A DNA stretch of 64,000 nucleotides from a virus: positions 745 to 64,744 of the IMG/VR virus record IMGVR_UViG_3300003324_000863. One strand, 5' to 3'. Of the stretch, positions 49,035-56,803 are shown one piece after another. Made by a program: the position numbers and the translations under genes. The notes beneath the pieces were generated by a model. The model searched no databases. It saw only the letters and a program-made list of their open reading frames with translations, and was not told the DNA's origin. Every line of letters begins with the position of its first letter. Within the stretch, counting starts at the first letter, position 1.

Positions 49035-49464
49035 CTTCCTGCTCCTTCCATTCAGCCATCAGCTTCAGCACATCGACCTTCTCCAGTTCCCCATCCCCGG
49101 TCGGCTGCCCCATCTGCCGGGCAAGCCAGCCCTTCTCGGTCTCGGGGTTGAGGAGTCCAGAGAAGATCTTCTCTAACAGGCGGATGCCGAACTTCGGGTC
49201 TTCTGGGGTTCCATCGAGCGACGAGACTTTGGTCCGGATGAGCCAGAGCTCGGCCTCGGTCAGGTCCACGGCCAGGAGCTTACTGGACAGCTCGGCCTGG
49301 TCCATCTGGTTGGCCAGGAGTGGCCGAACGACGGCGAGCCAACGGTCCGCCATCTTGCGGAGCAGCTCGAAGGTGTCCACCTCCTGGTCTTCCCAGCCGC
49401 AGTCATCGTTCTCGATCTTGTCTGTCAGGTAGAGAATCTCTCTCGGCGTCAGGTTGATAAGCAC
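48919..49464 (-). CDS. Acidic hypothetical protein
   Basis: 181 residues (MLINLTPREILYLTDKIEND), helical with a Glu/Asp/Ala-rich end. The opening 'LTPREILYLTDKI' is neat and may be a small phage domain. Overlaps the Thr/Pro-rich gene at its end. Function unknown. Confidence 0.6.
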   Translation of the reverse strand: MLINLTPREILYLTDKIENDDCGWEDQEVDTFELLRKMADRWLAVVRPLLANQMDQAELSSKLLAVDLTEAELWLIRTKVSSLDGTPEDPKFGIRLLEKIFSGLLNPETEKGWLARQMGQPTGDGELEKVDVLKLMAEWKEQEDAAQGRTEDANEDPDQDAGAGARTVQAPSAGSGAESEA

Positions 49465-49475
49465 ACATTCCCCTC

Positions 49476-50552
49476 CTATGCGATCTTCGCGTAATGGATC
49501 TCACCATCCTCTTCCCAGATCCGGTACGTCGGGGTGATCAGCTCCCCACCATCCCAGGTCACCTGCTGCAGGTGGAAGCCCTCCCCAACGTGGATCACCT
49601 CAGTCCATCCATTGGCCCAGTCCGGCGTGTTCGTCCAGCCCAGACCGCCAAGGATCTTGCACATCGTTCCATTCTCGACGGCGTACAAGGTTCGGAGCTC
49701 CGTGTCCGAGAGATGGAGCGTCTTGCGGATAATGGCAAGTCCGTGCGTGTGTCCTTGGATGTACGAGTAGGTCACGTTCTCTAGCTCGGAGAGGGCGGCG
49801 CCTCCCCGGATCTTCCGTGACCGATCGCCATGGAATCCGTAGAAGTTCGGGGCAATCTCGATATGGGCAAGGGGGTACTCGTTGGCACCACAATCACCAA
49901 CCCACTCAATGTCAAGCTCTTCCAGGCCGAACAGTCCGGGCAAGGACAGAGCGGGGTATCGTGCCCCAGCTGCTCGCACACCGAACAGCATTGGAGCCTT
50001 GCTGAGAAGGGTCTTCGTGAGGTTGTGCTCATGATTCCCCGGCAGGTAAGTGATCTCGGTGTCCCAGCCGCAGGACTCCCGGTAGTCCTCCAGCACTGCC
50101 CGCCCCGAAGTCACCGTCTCCTGCAAAGACTCTCTGACTGCCGAGTCCAGGTGCCGCGAGGTCGCGGCGTTGTCCACAAAGTCCCCGAGGATGATGAGGC
50201 GCTTCGGCTTGGTGACCCGGAGATAGGTGCAGAAGAGCTTGTGCAGCTGCTTATCGTGCTGGGGGATCTGGTGATCCGAGACGATGATGGTCTTATCGGC
50301 CACCTCCCGCGGCCCCCGCACGCCCTTCAGCGTGTGACTGAGGATGGGCGCCCGGACGATTCTTGGGGTGAGCGTGACCTTGTAGTCCTTGCTACTGACC
50401 ACTGTCTCATCGACCTGCCAGAGCGCAGCGTCGAGCCCCAGGGCCTCCATCGCCTCGGCCAGGGTGCCCTCGGAGAACGTGACCTCCAGCTCCTCGCCCT
50501 TACTCTTCAGCTTGACCTCGGTCTCCTTCGCAACGTACTCCAGGAGATCCAT
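49476..50552 (-). CDS. Metallophosphoesterase
   Basis: 358 residues. Calcineurin-type motifs in order: SDHQIP (D-x-H), GDFVDN, GNHEHN, HGD and GHTHG, all metal ligands present. The N-terminal 90 residues are extra, with a helical start (LLEYVAKETEVKLKSKGEEL). Phage relatives act on phosphoesters of unknown substrate. Overlapping small genes on both sides. Confidence 0.88.
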   Translation of the reverse strand: MDLLEYVAKETEVKLKSKGEELEVTFSEGTLAEAMEALGLDAALWQVDETVVSSKDYKVTLTPRIVRAPILSHTLKGVRGPREVADKTIIVSDHQIPQHDKQLHKLFCTYLRVTKPKRLIILGDFVDNAATSRHLDSAVRESLQETVTSGRAVLEDYRESCGWDTEITYLPGNHEHNLTKTLLSKAPMLFGVRAAGARYPALSLPGLFGLEELDIEWVGDCGANEYPLAHIEIAPNFYGFHGDRSRKIRGGAALSELENVTYSYIQGHTHGLAIIRKTLHLSDTELRTLYAVENGTMCKILGGLGWTNTPDWANGWTEVIHVGEGFHLQQVTWDGGELITPTYRIWEEDGEIHYAKIA

Positions 50553-50554
50553 GG

Positions 50555-50803
50555 TCAGCCCCGCTGGGGGCGCTGGAGGAGTCCCGGCGCCTCCGTGGTC
50601 CCGAAGAGCACAGCATCCAGACGGCTGTGAGAGCCCTTGAACCCCTTCTCTTCACAGAGCCAGCGGTACACGGCGGCGATGGTCCCGCCCTGCTTCACGT
50701 ACTCTTCGATCTGAAGAACGAGCTCCGGCCGGGCCAGGAGCCAGTTCCGGATGCTCTTCCGGGGCGGCGCCTCATAGCGCCCGATCTCAATCGTCTCGAC
50801 CAC
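50555..50803 (-). CDS. Probable DNA-binding partner of the phosphoesterase
   Basis: 82 residues from a GTG (MVETIEIGRYEAPPRKSIRN). EYVKQGGTIAAVYRWLCEEK and GFKGSHSRLDAVLFG resemble the small HTH-like proteins paired with metallophosphoesterases in other phages. Overlaps the 50787 gene by 17 nt. Confidence 0.6.
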   Translation of the reverse strand: MVETIEIGRYEAPPRKSIRNWLLARPELVLQIEEYVKQGGTIAAVYRWLCEEKGFKGSHSRLDAVLFGTTEAPGLLQRPQRG

Positions 50804-51245
50804 TTACCCCCCTCATCCGATCCACCAGCGCTCGGTCAATCGCGATCACCACCTTCTCGGTCATGTGATCGATGCGGTCCAGGATCTGCTTCCGCTCGTC
50901 CGCGGCATCCCGGCGCTGGTTCTCGGAGATCATCAGGTAGTCTCGGTGCTGCTCCCGCATGGTTCCCAGGGTCTCACGGTTCTGATTCACAGACTCCTTC
51001 ATGACGTTCGCCATCTCGGCAATGGTCCGCATCTCCCGGGCTCGGTCCTGCCCCACCTGCTCCGCGAACTCCTTCGACTCGGTGCGCAGGACCTCGATCT
51101 GGCCGGTTAAGTACTTAATGTGCTCGTCTTTCCCGTGACCGTACTCCCGCCATAGGTAGAAGGAGACGAGTGCCAGGGCCAGGAAGAGGGCCGAGCCCGG
51201 CCCGAAGGTGGTGTAGATGCCGCTGAGAATATCGGACCAGGGCAC
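50787..51245 (-). CDS. Membrane-anchored coiled-coil protein
   Basis: 152 residues. N-terminal membrane segment ALFLALALVSFYLWREY, then a long charged coiled coil (ESKEFAEQVGQDRAREMRTI). This is the build of spanin-like or inner-membrane phage proteins. Carries an internal TTAAGTACTTAA palindrome (51107-51118). Function unknown. Confidence 0.58.
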   Translation of the reverse strand: MPWSDILSGIYTTFGPGSALFLALALVSFYLWREYGHGKDEHIKYLTGQIEVLRTESKEFAEQVGQDRAREMRTIAEMANVMKESVNQNRETLGTMREQHRDYLMISENQRRDAADERKQILDRIDHMTEKVVIAIDRALVDRMRGVSGRDD

Positions 51246-51254
51246 TCAGCGCTC

Positions 51255-51845
51255 CTACTCACGGTCGAGGAACCTGGCAACGGTTACCCCCCATGGCACC
51301 CCCTGCTTCCTGGGGCTCCGCCGGGTCTTTCGAGGAATGGCGACGAGGTCCTCTGTAACCTGGTCAGCTTCCTGCTGCCACGATTCAATTGTACCAGGTG
51401 AGAGCCCCTTAACGACCGCGCGGCGATAGAACGCCCGGAAGGTCATGGCTACACCGTCCCGGTCCGGCACCCAGATCGGCATCATCTCCAGCTTCCGGCA
51501 GAAGGAGTAGATCGCCATCTGCATGGACCCGATATGCCAGCCCGTATCCCGCTTCCGGTAGACCACATGGCTCCCATCCAGGGACCAGGCGCCCTCGAGG
51601 AGGAGGATCCGGGTATCGAACTCGTGCCGCATCCGGGTGCATTGGGCTTCGAGGCGGCCCGACTTGAGGGAGGAGAGGAAGTCACTGACGGTCTTCCGCT
51701 CCATCCCCAGCCGGACCCCCTCACACTCGATGACGTAGTCGCCGGTCTCGATCATCTTGATCTCGGTACCTGGGATAAGCAGCTTAACTGCGTCCTTGTA
51801 GATCGCCGGTTCGCGGGCATCGACAGTCGCGACCACCTTGTGCAC
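51255..51845 (-). CDS. ERCC4-type nuclease
   Basis: 196 residues from GTG 51843-51845. VVATVDAREP and GDYVIECEGVRLGMERKTVS form the GDx(n)ERKxxxD motif of ERCC4/XPF/Mus81 nucleases, and DFLSSLKSGRLEAQCTRM is the following helix. Cleaves branched DNA. A basic C-terminus (RKTRRSPRKQG) may bind DNA. A TACAATT box (51388) and an ATAAGCAGCTTAAC palindrome (51775) lie inside it. Confidence 0.85.
   Translation of the reverse strand: MHKVVATVDAREPAIYKDAVKLLIPGTEIKMIETGDYVIECEGVRLGMERKTVSDFLSSLKSGRLEAQCTRMRHEFDTRILLLEGAWSLDGSHVVYRKRDTGWHIGSMQMAIYSFCRKLEMMPIWVPDRDGVAMTFRAFYRRAVVKGLSPGTIESWQQEADQVTEDLVAIPRKTRRSPRKQGVPWGVTVARFLDRE
51388..51393 (-). promoter_or_regulatory. TACAATT box
   Basis: Minus-strand ACCTGGTACAATTGAATC, 140 nt upstream of the 51245 gene, inside the ERCC4 nuclease gene. 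Part of the set with 28171, 40650, 46747 and 57550. Confidence 0.4.
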
Positions 51846-51894
51846 TGGCGGACCTCATGCGAGATTCGCCCTCCGACCAGCGGGCCCCCACCCG

Positions 51895-52326
51895 CTAGGC
51901 TGCCTCTGGATCAGGCAGCGGATCGATCCCTTCCGGCCACTTGTCCCTCGGCACGTCATGCCAGAAGGAACATCGGGGCCAGGATCGCAGCCGTTCCGGT
52001 TCCTTCGGCGCATCCGGCCCGTAGAAGTTCTGGTACCAGGGGAAGCCGGCGCAGATCTCCGGCTTACGATCCTGGGCCATGCACTCGTGCGTCTCACGGT
52101 CGTACTGATCGCACTCGTAGTACGGTCCGGACCCCTGGAACCCGAGTCGTTCGGACGCTGTCTTCTTACTGATCCGGTGCCAGTGTTCCCGGAGGAACGG
52201 GCCATCCGTCTTGATGATGTTCCCGTCCCCATCGACCGTAGCATTGATCCCGTCGTGCATGTCCTTCTTCAGCCGAGGGAAGTAGATGGCATCGCAGCAC
52301 ATCCCACACTTCGCACATCCGGTCAT
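51895..52326 (-). CDS. CxxCxxCC (YkgJ/UPF0153-like) protein, copy A
   Basis: 143 residues. GCAKCGMCCDAI at the N-terminus and ECDQYDRETHECMAQDRKPE, then GFPWYQ and WPRCSFWHDVPRDKWPEGID. This is the C-x2-C-x2-CC type of zinc/iron-chelating family. Paralogue of 53058-53465. Probably binds an iron or zinc site; substrate unknown. It flanks a GP88-like gene. Confidence 0.75.
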   Translation of the reverse strand: MTGCAKCGMCCDAIYFPRLKKDMHDGINATVDGDGNIIKTDGPFLREHWHRISKKTASERLGFQGSGPYYECDQYDRETHECMAQDRKPEICAGFPWYQNFYGPDAPKEPERLRSWPRCSFWHDVPRDKWPEGIDPLPDPEAA

Positions 52327-52334
52327 CCGTCCTC

Positions 52335-52997
52335 CTAGTGCTGATGGTACGAGACTTCGACGCCGGGCTTATCCCAGCAGACCCGGCAGGACCCGCACTG
52401 GTTCCCCTGGTACGCTGCCGGACAGGTGTATCCCTTGGCCGTCGCCGTGGTCCCCGCTGCCAGCCCTGGGATCTTTGGTGGAAGATCGCCGAACTTCAGG
52501 GCAGAGGGACGGAGCGCCACGTTGGGCAGGGCTCCCAGCTCGAGAAGGGCATCCTTCCACTTCGGATTCGCCATGAACTGCCAGGTCCTGGTCGGGATGT
52601 AGAACTTGACGTCCGGGAGCCGCCGGCAGACCTCGGCCCAGGCCCGCACATACGTGGGGTTGAAGAGATCCCCCGAGTCGTGGACCCGGAAGTACGGGTT
52701 CTTCGTCGCCTTGATCGCTCCGACCATGGTGGAGATGAACTCCTCGATCCCCTCGGGCGCCCGCATGCACTGGGTCACCCACTGGAACCGGAGCGCCTGG
52801 GACTCGCGGACGTTGGGGAACGTGTACATCCCCTTGTCCGCGTAGCATGCCCCGCAGATCGTATCCGGCCCGAACACCGCTGCCGGGCACGCCTTCTTCG
52901 CTGGGAGAGACCAGGACTTACACGGCATCTTCGAGGTCCTGGTTAGGAGAGACGTACTGGTATTGGGTACAGTACGCCTAGCGCTGAGGTTTGGCAC
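52335..52997 (-). CDS. Phage GP88-family protein
   Basis: 220 residues from GTG 52995-52997, with GGAGGGGTGA upstream; the family opening LLTRTSKMPCKSWSLPAKKA supports this start. CGACYADKGMYTFPNVRES and YFRVHDSGDLFNPTYVRAWA are family hallmarks; CGSCRVCW gives a further Cys cluster. Gene product 88 proteins are widespread in phages, with no settled function. Several Cys clusters suggest a metal or Fe-S site. Confidence 0.78.
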   Translation of the reverse strand: MPNLSARRTVPNTSTSLLTRTSKMPCKSWSLPAKKACPAAVFGPDTICGACYADKGMYTFPNVRESQALRFQWVTQCMRAPEGIEEFISTMVGAIKATKNPYFRVHDSGDLFNPTYVRAWAEVCRRLPDVKFYIPTRTWQFMANPKWKDALLELGALPNVALRPSALKFGDLPPKIPGLAAGTTATAKGYTCPAAYQGNQCGSCRVCWDKPGVEVSYHQH

Positions 52998-53057
52998 TCA
53001 CCCCTCCGCGTTAGGCCGGGGGTACAGGGATTAGGCCCCCTGCCCCCGGCCGATTCT

Positions 53058-53465
53058 CTAGCTATAGATCTTTGGCACGTTCGGGTCGGGGAGTGGATCG
53101 GTCCCCGCGAGCCACTGCTGCTTTGGCAAGTCATGCCAATAACTACACTTGGGCCACCACCGGATCCGCTGGGCCTCGGGCTGGCCGGTGTACCAGGGGA
53201 ACCCCGTGCAGACGTAGGGCTTCTCCCAGCCCGCCATGCACTGGTGGGTCTCCTTGTTGTACTTGTCGCACTCGTAGGTGCTCATCCCCTTCAGCTCCTC
53301 CTCGGGGATGTTCGGGTTCCGCTTCAGCACCTCGGCCCTGGAGATCGGATGCCAGTGCTTGTTGACGAAGCCCCGGGATGGGTCACCATAGGCCCAGTTG
53401 GACTTCGGCTTGTCGACGACGATCGCTTCGCAACACGACCCACACTGCGCACACCCGGCCCCCAT
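53058..53465 (-). CDS. CxxCxxCC (YkgJ/UPF0153-like) protein, copy B
   Basis: 135 residues. GCAQCGSCCEAIVV, then YECDKYNKETHQCMAGWEKP, GFPWYTG and WPKCSYWHDLPKQQWLAGTD match copy A. The pair flanks the GP88-like gene, one on each side. Probably a gene duplication around the central gene. Confidence 0.75.
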   Translation of the reverse strand: MGAGCAQCGSCCEAIVVDKPKSNWAYGDPSRGFVNKHWHPISRAEVLKRNPNIPEEELKGMSTYECDKYNKETHQCMAGWEKPYVCTGFPWYTGQPEAQRIRWWPKCSYWHDLPKQQWLAGTDPLPDPNVPKIYS

Positions 53466-54197
53466 CTACTCACCCCCCAGCAGCGAGCGGAGCGTGGCGT
53501 AGTCCGGGTCGGGGAAGCGGAACCCCCGCAGCTTCGGGTTCGACCGGCAGCTCTCGATCGTGGCATGGAACTTCTTGTCGGTCTGGTCCTGCTCCATGCG
53601 GATCGTCACCCCCGCATAGGCCGGCACCTCACCCCAGCCCTGCATCTTGAACTGGCCGGGGATCTCGTTACCGCCGTTGTCATAGACCTTGGCCGCGCGG
53701 TGGATCAGCACGAGGTTGACGTTGGGCAGGTTCCAGGCCTGGTTGATGTAGTCGCCGGTCCGGACGTTGGCCTCGGCGTAGTCGAACGGGAAGACCTTGA
53801 CATCCTCCTCACTCTTGTTCGACGACTTTGCCCGCCGCGCCCGGACCTCGTTCAGCTTGGCGTTGTCGATGAGCTGCCGGATCTGGGTGTAGGTATCCAC
53901 GACCACGGTGCCGCTCCTCTTCGATGCTTCGCGGAGCGCCTCGCCGTAGTCCTGCTCGAACTGGGCCAGGGTCTGCTCGGCGCTGATCCCGTTGAGGAGG
54001 CCGGTCTTGATATGCGAGACATAGATCTCTTCGTCGGGGAACTTCTGGATCACGCCCTCCAGGGACCCGGCGTCCAGTCCGAGGTAGTAGAGCGGCTTCG
54101 GGAAGGTCAGGGCTGTATGGGTCTTCCCCTCCTTCTCCCGGCCCCACAGGGCGCAGATGATGCGGAATGGAATCGTAGTTACTTTCTCGAAAGGCAT
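53466..54197 (-). CDS. Sak4-like RecA-fold ATPase
   Basis: 243 residues. Walker A GREKEGKTHTA, Walker B SGTVVVDTYTQI, and VNLVLIHRA as in RecA-like Sak4 ATPases. These anneal single-stranded phage DNA with the help of an SSB. Neighbouring genes (Cas4-like nuclease, SSB-like, helicase, polymerase) fit a recombination/replication module. Confidence 0.78.
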   Translation of the reverse strand: MPFEKVTTIPFRIICALWGREKEGKTHTALTFPKPLYYLGLDAGSLEGVIQKFPDEEIYVSHIKTGLLNGISAEQTLAQFEQDYGEALREASKRSGTVVVDTYTQIRQLIDNAKLNEVRARRAKSSNKSEEDVKVFPFDYAEANVRTGDYINQAWNLPNVNLVLIHRAAKVYDNGGNEIPGQFKMQGWGEVPAYAGVTIRMEQDQTDKKFHATIESCRSNPKLRGFRFPDPDYATLRSLLGGE

Positions 54198-54206
54198 TCG
54201 TCCTCC

Positions 54207-54365
54207 TTAGCTCAGATCGATCACGACGGCGATGAGGTTGAGGATCACGACGACAACGTCGAAGAGTACCAAGCCAGCCTTTCCTCGTATGGCATCATTG
54301 ACCGCCTCGCGCGCCATCCACCCAGCGGCGGCAGTGCTGAGGAGTAACCCCCACGGAACGGTCAT
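54207..54365 (-). CDS. Small membrane protein
   Basis: 52 residues from ATG 54363-54365 (MTVPWGLLLSTAAAGWMARE), AAGGAGGAC upstream. Two hydrophobic segments, the second being LVLFDVVVVILNLIAVVIDL. Function unknown. 54366-54445 contains a minus-strand stem GGCGGC ... GCCGCC (54403-54433). Confidence 0.58.
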   Translation of the reverse strand: MTVPWGLLLSTAAAGWMAREAVNDAIRGKAGLVLFDVVVVILNLIAVVIDLS

Positions 54366-54445
54366 AGTGTCCTCCTTGTGTACGTAGATTTGCCGAGCGT
54401 AAGGCGGCACCCCAAGGCCGAGGCCCCGCCGCCGGAAGTCTTTGT

Positions 54446-54631
54446 CTAGCCCGCGTTCGGACCAGGCTCCTCGGTCACCTCGACCTGAATCTCCCCGTAG
54501 TCGTAGCTGAAGCCGCGGTGCAGGTATTCCTGTATGGCATCAGCGCTGTACCAGTCGATGCCCGAGGCCAGCGAGCTCTCCCGCACGGAGTCGGGGATGA
54601 GGAAGGTCACCTTGTACTCCCGCTTGATCAT
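54446..54631 (-). CDS. Hypothetical 61-residue protein
   Basis: From ATG 54629-54631 (MIKREYKVTFLIPDSVRESS), overlapping the nuclease stop by ATGA. Short alpha/beta protein; ends acidic. Its TAG is followed by ACAAAGAC and GC-rich inverted repeats similar to 7090-7125. Confidence 0.58.
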   Translation of the reverse strand: MIKREYKVTFLIPDSVRESSLASGIDWYSADAIQEYLHRGFSYDYGEIQVEVTEEPGPNAG

Positions 54632-55365
54632 GCCTCTCCCTTCAGCAGCTTCTCCGCCTCGAACCAGTGGTGCTCCCGGCCCGGCCCCCCGGGGCACAGC
54701 GTTCCCTTGGCGGGGCAGTACTTACACTGCCAGGCCACATGCTGGTCGAAGAGTATGGCCCGGACGTTATCGTTCCAGAGCGGATCCCGGTCGGCAGGCT
54801 CATACCCCTCGACCGCAGCGACGAGGAGTCGGAGACGCGCGATCAGCTCTTCTCCCCAGGCCTGGAGCTCATCGTCGGAGAACTCGAAGCTGTAAGCCTT
54901 GGCCACCTTCTTGTAACCAGTGTTGTGGATGACGTACAGCCGCCCCTCGTTCACTTGGAGCATCCAGCAGTAGGCGGCGAGCTGCTCGACGTAGGTATCG
55001 CTGACCTTGCCGGGCGCCATGCTGGTCGTTTTCAGCTCGCAGGGGATCTCACCGTCCATGAAGTCGACGTAGCCGGTGATCTCCATCTCATACATCGGGG
55101 CCGTCCAGTACACGGGCACGTCTTCCTCGGTCCCAGCCTTGCCGAACACCCCGTGGCCCGATGTCCCCAGGAGCAGGGTCAGCATGGACTGGGTATCAGG
55201 CGCGTCGGTGATCTGCCCGGTCCGCTGGTAGTACGCCTTGAGGAGGCAGCCGATCAGTGTCGTGACCCCGGCCGACTTGGGATTGTAGGGGTGCTTCCGC
55301 TCCTGAGCGTTCCATGCCGCCTCGACGAACGCCTGTGCCAGGTCGGCCCGCTCCTCGACGATCAC
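54628..55365 (-). CDS. Cas4-like PD-(D/E)XK nuclease
   Basis: 245 residues from GTG 55363-55365 (overlapping the previous stop by GTGA). ITGYVDFMDGEIPCELKTTS holds the D...(E)xK core, and QLAAYCWML the QxxxY motif. Cys in TTLIGCLLK and the C-terminal CKYCPAKGTLC give the four-Cys iron-sulphur site of Cas4/AddB-type nucleases. No other cas genes or CRISPR are near, so a recombination nuclease is likely. Confidence 0.85.
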   Translation of the reverse strand: MIVEERADLAQAFVEAAWNAQERKHPYNPKSAGVTTLIGCLLKAYYQRTGQITDAPDTQSMLTLLLGTSGHGVFGKAGTEEDVPVYWTAPMYEMEITGYVDFMDGEIPCELKTTSMAPGKVSDTYVEQLAAYCWMLQVNEGRLYVIHNTGYKKVAKAYSFEFSDDELQAWGEELIARLRLLVAAVEGYEPADRDPLWNDNVRAILFDQHVAWQCKYCPAKGTLCPGGPGREHHWFEAEKLLKGEA

Positions 55366-55511
55366 GAGGCGATCCCGCAGAGCATGGCGAGGCCGAGGAC
55401 CAGCCAGCCCCACGGCGTCAGCGGCACCAGGTAGGCCCCCATCACCACCAGGATGATCCCCGGCGGGATGAGGTACCAGTTCCCGTGGTACCCAAAGATC
55501 TTATGCAGCAT
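55362..55511 (-). CDS. Tiny two-segment membrane protein
   Basis: 49 residues from ATG 55509-55511: MLHKIFGYHGNWYLIPPGII, two hydrophobic stretches (GIILVVMGAYLVP and WGWLVLGLAMLCGI). The stop overlaps the nuclease GTG. Overlaps the possible 55501 frame upstream by 11 nt. Function unknown. Confidence 0.58.
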   Translation of the reverse strand: MLHKIFGYHGNWYLIPPGIILVVMGAYLVPLTPWGWLVLGLAMLCGIAS

Positions 55512-55764
55512 CCTCCTTCTCCTTTCGCCTTCGCTCGTCGAGCTCTCGCTGGGCCAGAGCCCTTGACTGCTTCCAGATCCGCGGCTTAGTCAGGCCCAGC
55601 TTCCGCTTCTGCTTATGGTTGGGCCCCGGGTGCGGTCCCGTTAGGTACGAGGACTGGCGAACCGTCCGGGTTGGCCACTGGTACCGGGACGTAGCGCTTG
55701 AGGTCGTAGTCCCATCGGATGTTGGCTGGGAATGGCTGATCGCAGATGGCGTGGGGGAATCCAA
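55501..55764 (-). CDS. Possible frame with basic helical end (start unclear)
   Basis: The last 45 residues (KQKRKLGLTKPRIWKQSRAL ... ERRRKEKEDAA) look like real coding sequence, but no ATG/GTG/TTG lies near the end of the upstream gene; the TTG at 55762-55764 is deep inside it. It may be joined to the 55613-56116 gene by a +1 shift near its end, or start at a rare codon. Confidence 0.35.
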   Translation of the reverse strand: MDSPTPSAISHSQPTSDGTTTSSATSRYQWPTRTVRQSSYLTGPHPGPNHKQKRKLGLTKPRIWKQSRALAQRELDERRRKEKEDAA

Positions 55765-56116
55765 GCGGGGCCTCCTGATGCACGTAGCTCTTGTCCTTGT
55801 ACCTCGTCGTCTCGTCCTGCGGCAGCACGGGCGCCATCTGCATATAGTCCAGGTACAGCTTGAGGATCAGGACCCCATAGACCGCCCGATCGAGGAGGTT
55901 GTCGTACAGCTCCTCGTAGGGACGGCCTGCTTTCAGCATGTTCTCGGTGCGGGTGTCCTTGTCCCCGGCCCGGATCAGCGCGCCCTGCCAGGCTGGTATC
56001 CCCATCCGCTCACAGCGCCGCAGGTTGTCGTACTCGTCGAGGTGATTCCCATACCCGGCCTCGCCCTTATGCACATGGACCTTCCCGATGAACTCGAGCA
56101 CCTCGTCGAACGTCAT
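55613..56116 (-). CDS. Hypothetical DUF1599-like protein
   Basis: 167 residues (MTFDEVLEFIGKVHVHKGEA). GYGNHLDEYDNLRRCERMGI, RAGDKDTRTENMLKAGRPYE and LYDNLLDRAVYGVLILKLYL resemble the nucleotide modification-associated DUF1599 pattern (R..DK, DxxxDxxxY). The end is Pro-rich. It could act on nucleotides, though the call is by memory of the family pattern. Confidence 0.55.
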   Translation of the reverse strand: MTFDEVLEFIGKVHVHKGEAGYGNHLDEYDNLRRCERMGIPAWQGALIRAGDKDTRTENMLKAGRPYEELYDNLLDRAVYGVLILKLYLDYMQMAPVLPQDETTRYKDKSYVHQEAPLGFPHAICDQPFPANIRWDYDLKRYVPVPVANPDGSPVLVPNGTAPGAQP

Positions 56117-56119
56117 AGG

Positions 56120-56194
56120 TCACCCCCTTGAATGTCTGGCTGCCACGAGCAGGATCACCAGGATGAATAGCGCGGCGAAGACCAATGCCCCCAT
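56120..56194 (-). CDS. Tiny membrane peptide
   Basis: 24 residues from ATG 56192-56194: MGALVFAALFILVILLVAAR. One membrane segment with a short basic tail; AAGGAGG upstream. Two similar genes follow directly upstream, so the run looks like a set of small membrane proteins. Confidence 0.5.
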   Translation of the reverse strand: MGALVFAALFILVILLVAARHSRG

Positions 56195-56204
56195 CTTCCC
56201 TCCT

Positions 56205-56288
56205 TCACTTCGAGTACGCGGCCGTGACCCAGATGGCCACGATGATCGCCGCCCCCGTCAGCAGGCCCACGAAGAACACCCCGTCCAT
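56205..56288 (-). CDS. Tiny membrane peptide
   Basis: 27 residues from ATG 56286-56288 (MDGVFFVGLLTGAAIIVAIW); single membrane span. The start overlaps the stop of 56288-56692. Function unknown. Confidence 0.5.
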   Translation of the reverse strand: MDGVFFVGLLTGAAIIVAIWVTAAYSK

Positions 56289-56692
56289 CACTTGCCTCCC
56301 GCGGCCTTGCCCAGGAGCTGCATGATCGTGGCCCCCTCCGGTGCGATGAGGACTGGCAGCCAGTACGCGAGCGAGCTGAGGATGCAGATCGACCCCAGAA
56401 CTGCGCCTGGCACGGAGACGACAGCGACCAGCCCAAGAAAGTCTCCGCTGGTGGGAAACTCTCCAGCTGACCATCCCCCCTGCTTCTGGAGCGCTCCTCT
56501 TGCGGCATGGATTAAGATGCCTACGCCCATCCACATCCCAACGAGCGCCGCCAGTAGCACGAGCGTTGTCCCGATGGCCTGCGCCCAGATGTAGCGGACC
56601 ACTGCCGGATAGGCATACTCGAACGCGACCCCGAGCTGGCCAGCGGCATCCCGCAGGAACCCGAGCACCTTGTCAACCGTTTGCTGATCCAT
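56288..56692 (-). CDS. Integral membrane protein (three or four spans)
   Basis: 134 residues. Segments TLVLLAALVGMWMGVGILIH, FLGLVAVVSVPGAVLGSICI and LAYWLPVLIA, with a helical amphipathic N-terminus (TVDKVLGFLRDAAGQLGVAF). Could be a holin, pore or superinfection-exclusion protein; nothing decides. Preceded by a strong terminator (56715-56763). Confidence 0.58.
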   Translation of the reverse strand: MDQQTVDKVLGFLRDAAGQLGVAFEYAYPAVVRYIWAQAIGTTLVLLAALVGMWMGVGILIHAARGALQKQGGWSAGEFPTSGDFLGLVAVVSVPGAVLGSICILSSLAYWLPVLIAPEGATIMQLLGKAAGGK

Positions 56693-56714
56693 GTCCCCTC
56701 CTTACGTTGCAGTG

Positions 56715-56763
56715 TGGAAAAGGGACCGAGGCTCCTCACCCCGGCCCCTCCTCCGGTTGTCCC
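56715..56763 (-). terminator. Terminator between SSB-like and membrane genes
   Basis: Minus-strand GGGACAACCGGAGG ... CCTCGGTCCC stem followed by TTTTCC. It lies between the stop of the SSB-like gene and the ATG of the membrane gene. Confidence 0.7.
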
Positions 56764-56803
56764 AGTCCTTGAGGTCGGTCAGCTCTCAAGGGTTGACCGG
56801 TCT

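Noticed and set aside
54628-55365. Part of a CRISPR-Cas system
   Set aside because: Cas4-like nuclease stands alone with replication genes; no other cas genes or repeat array.
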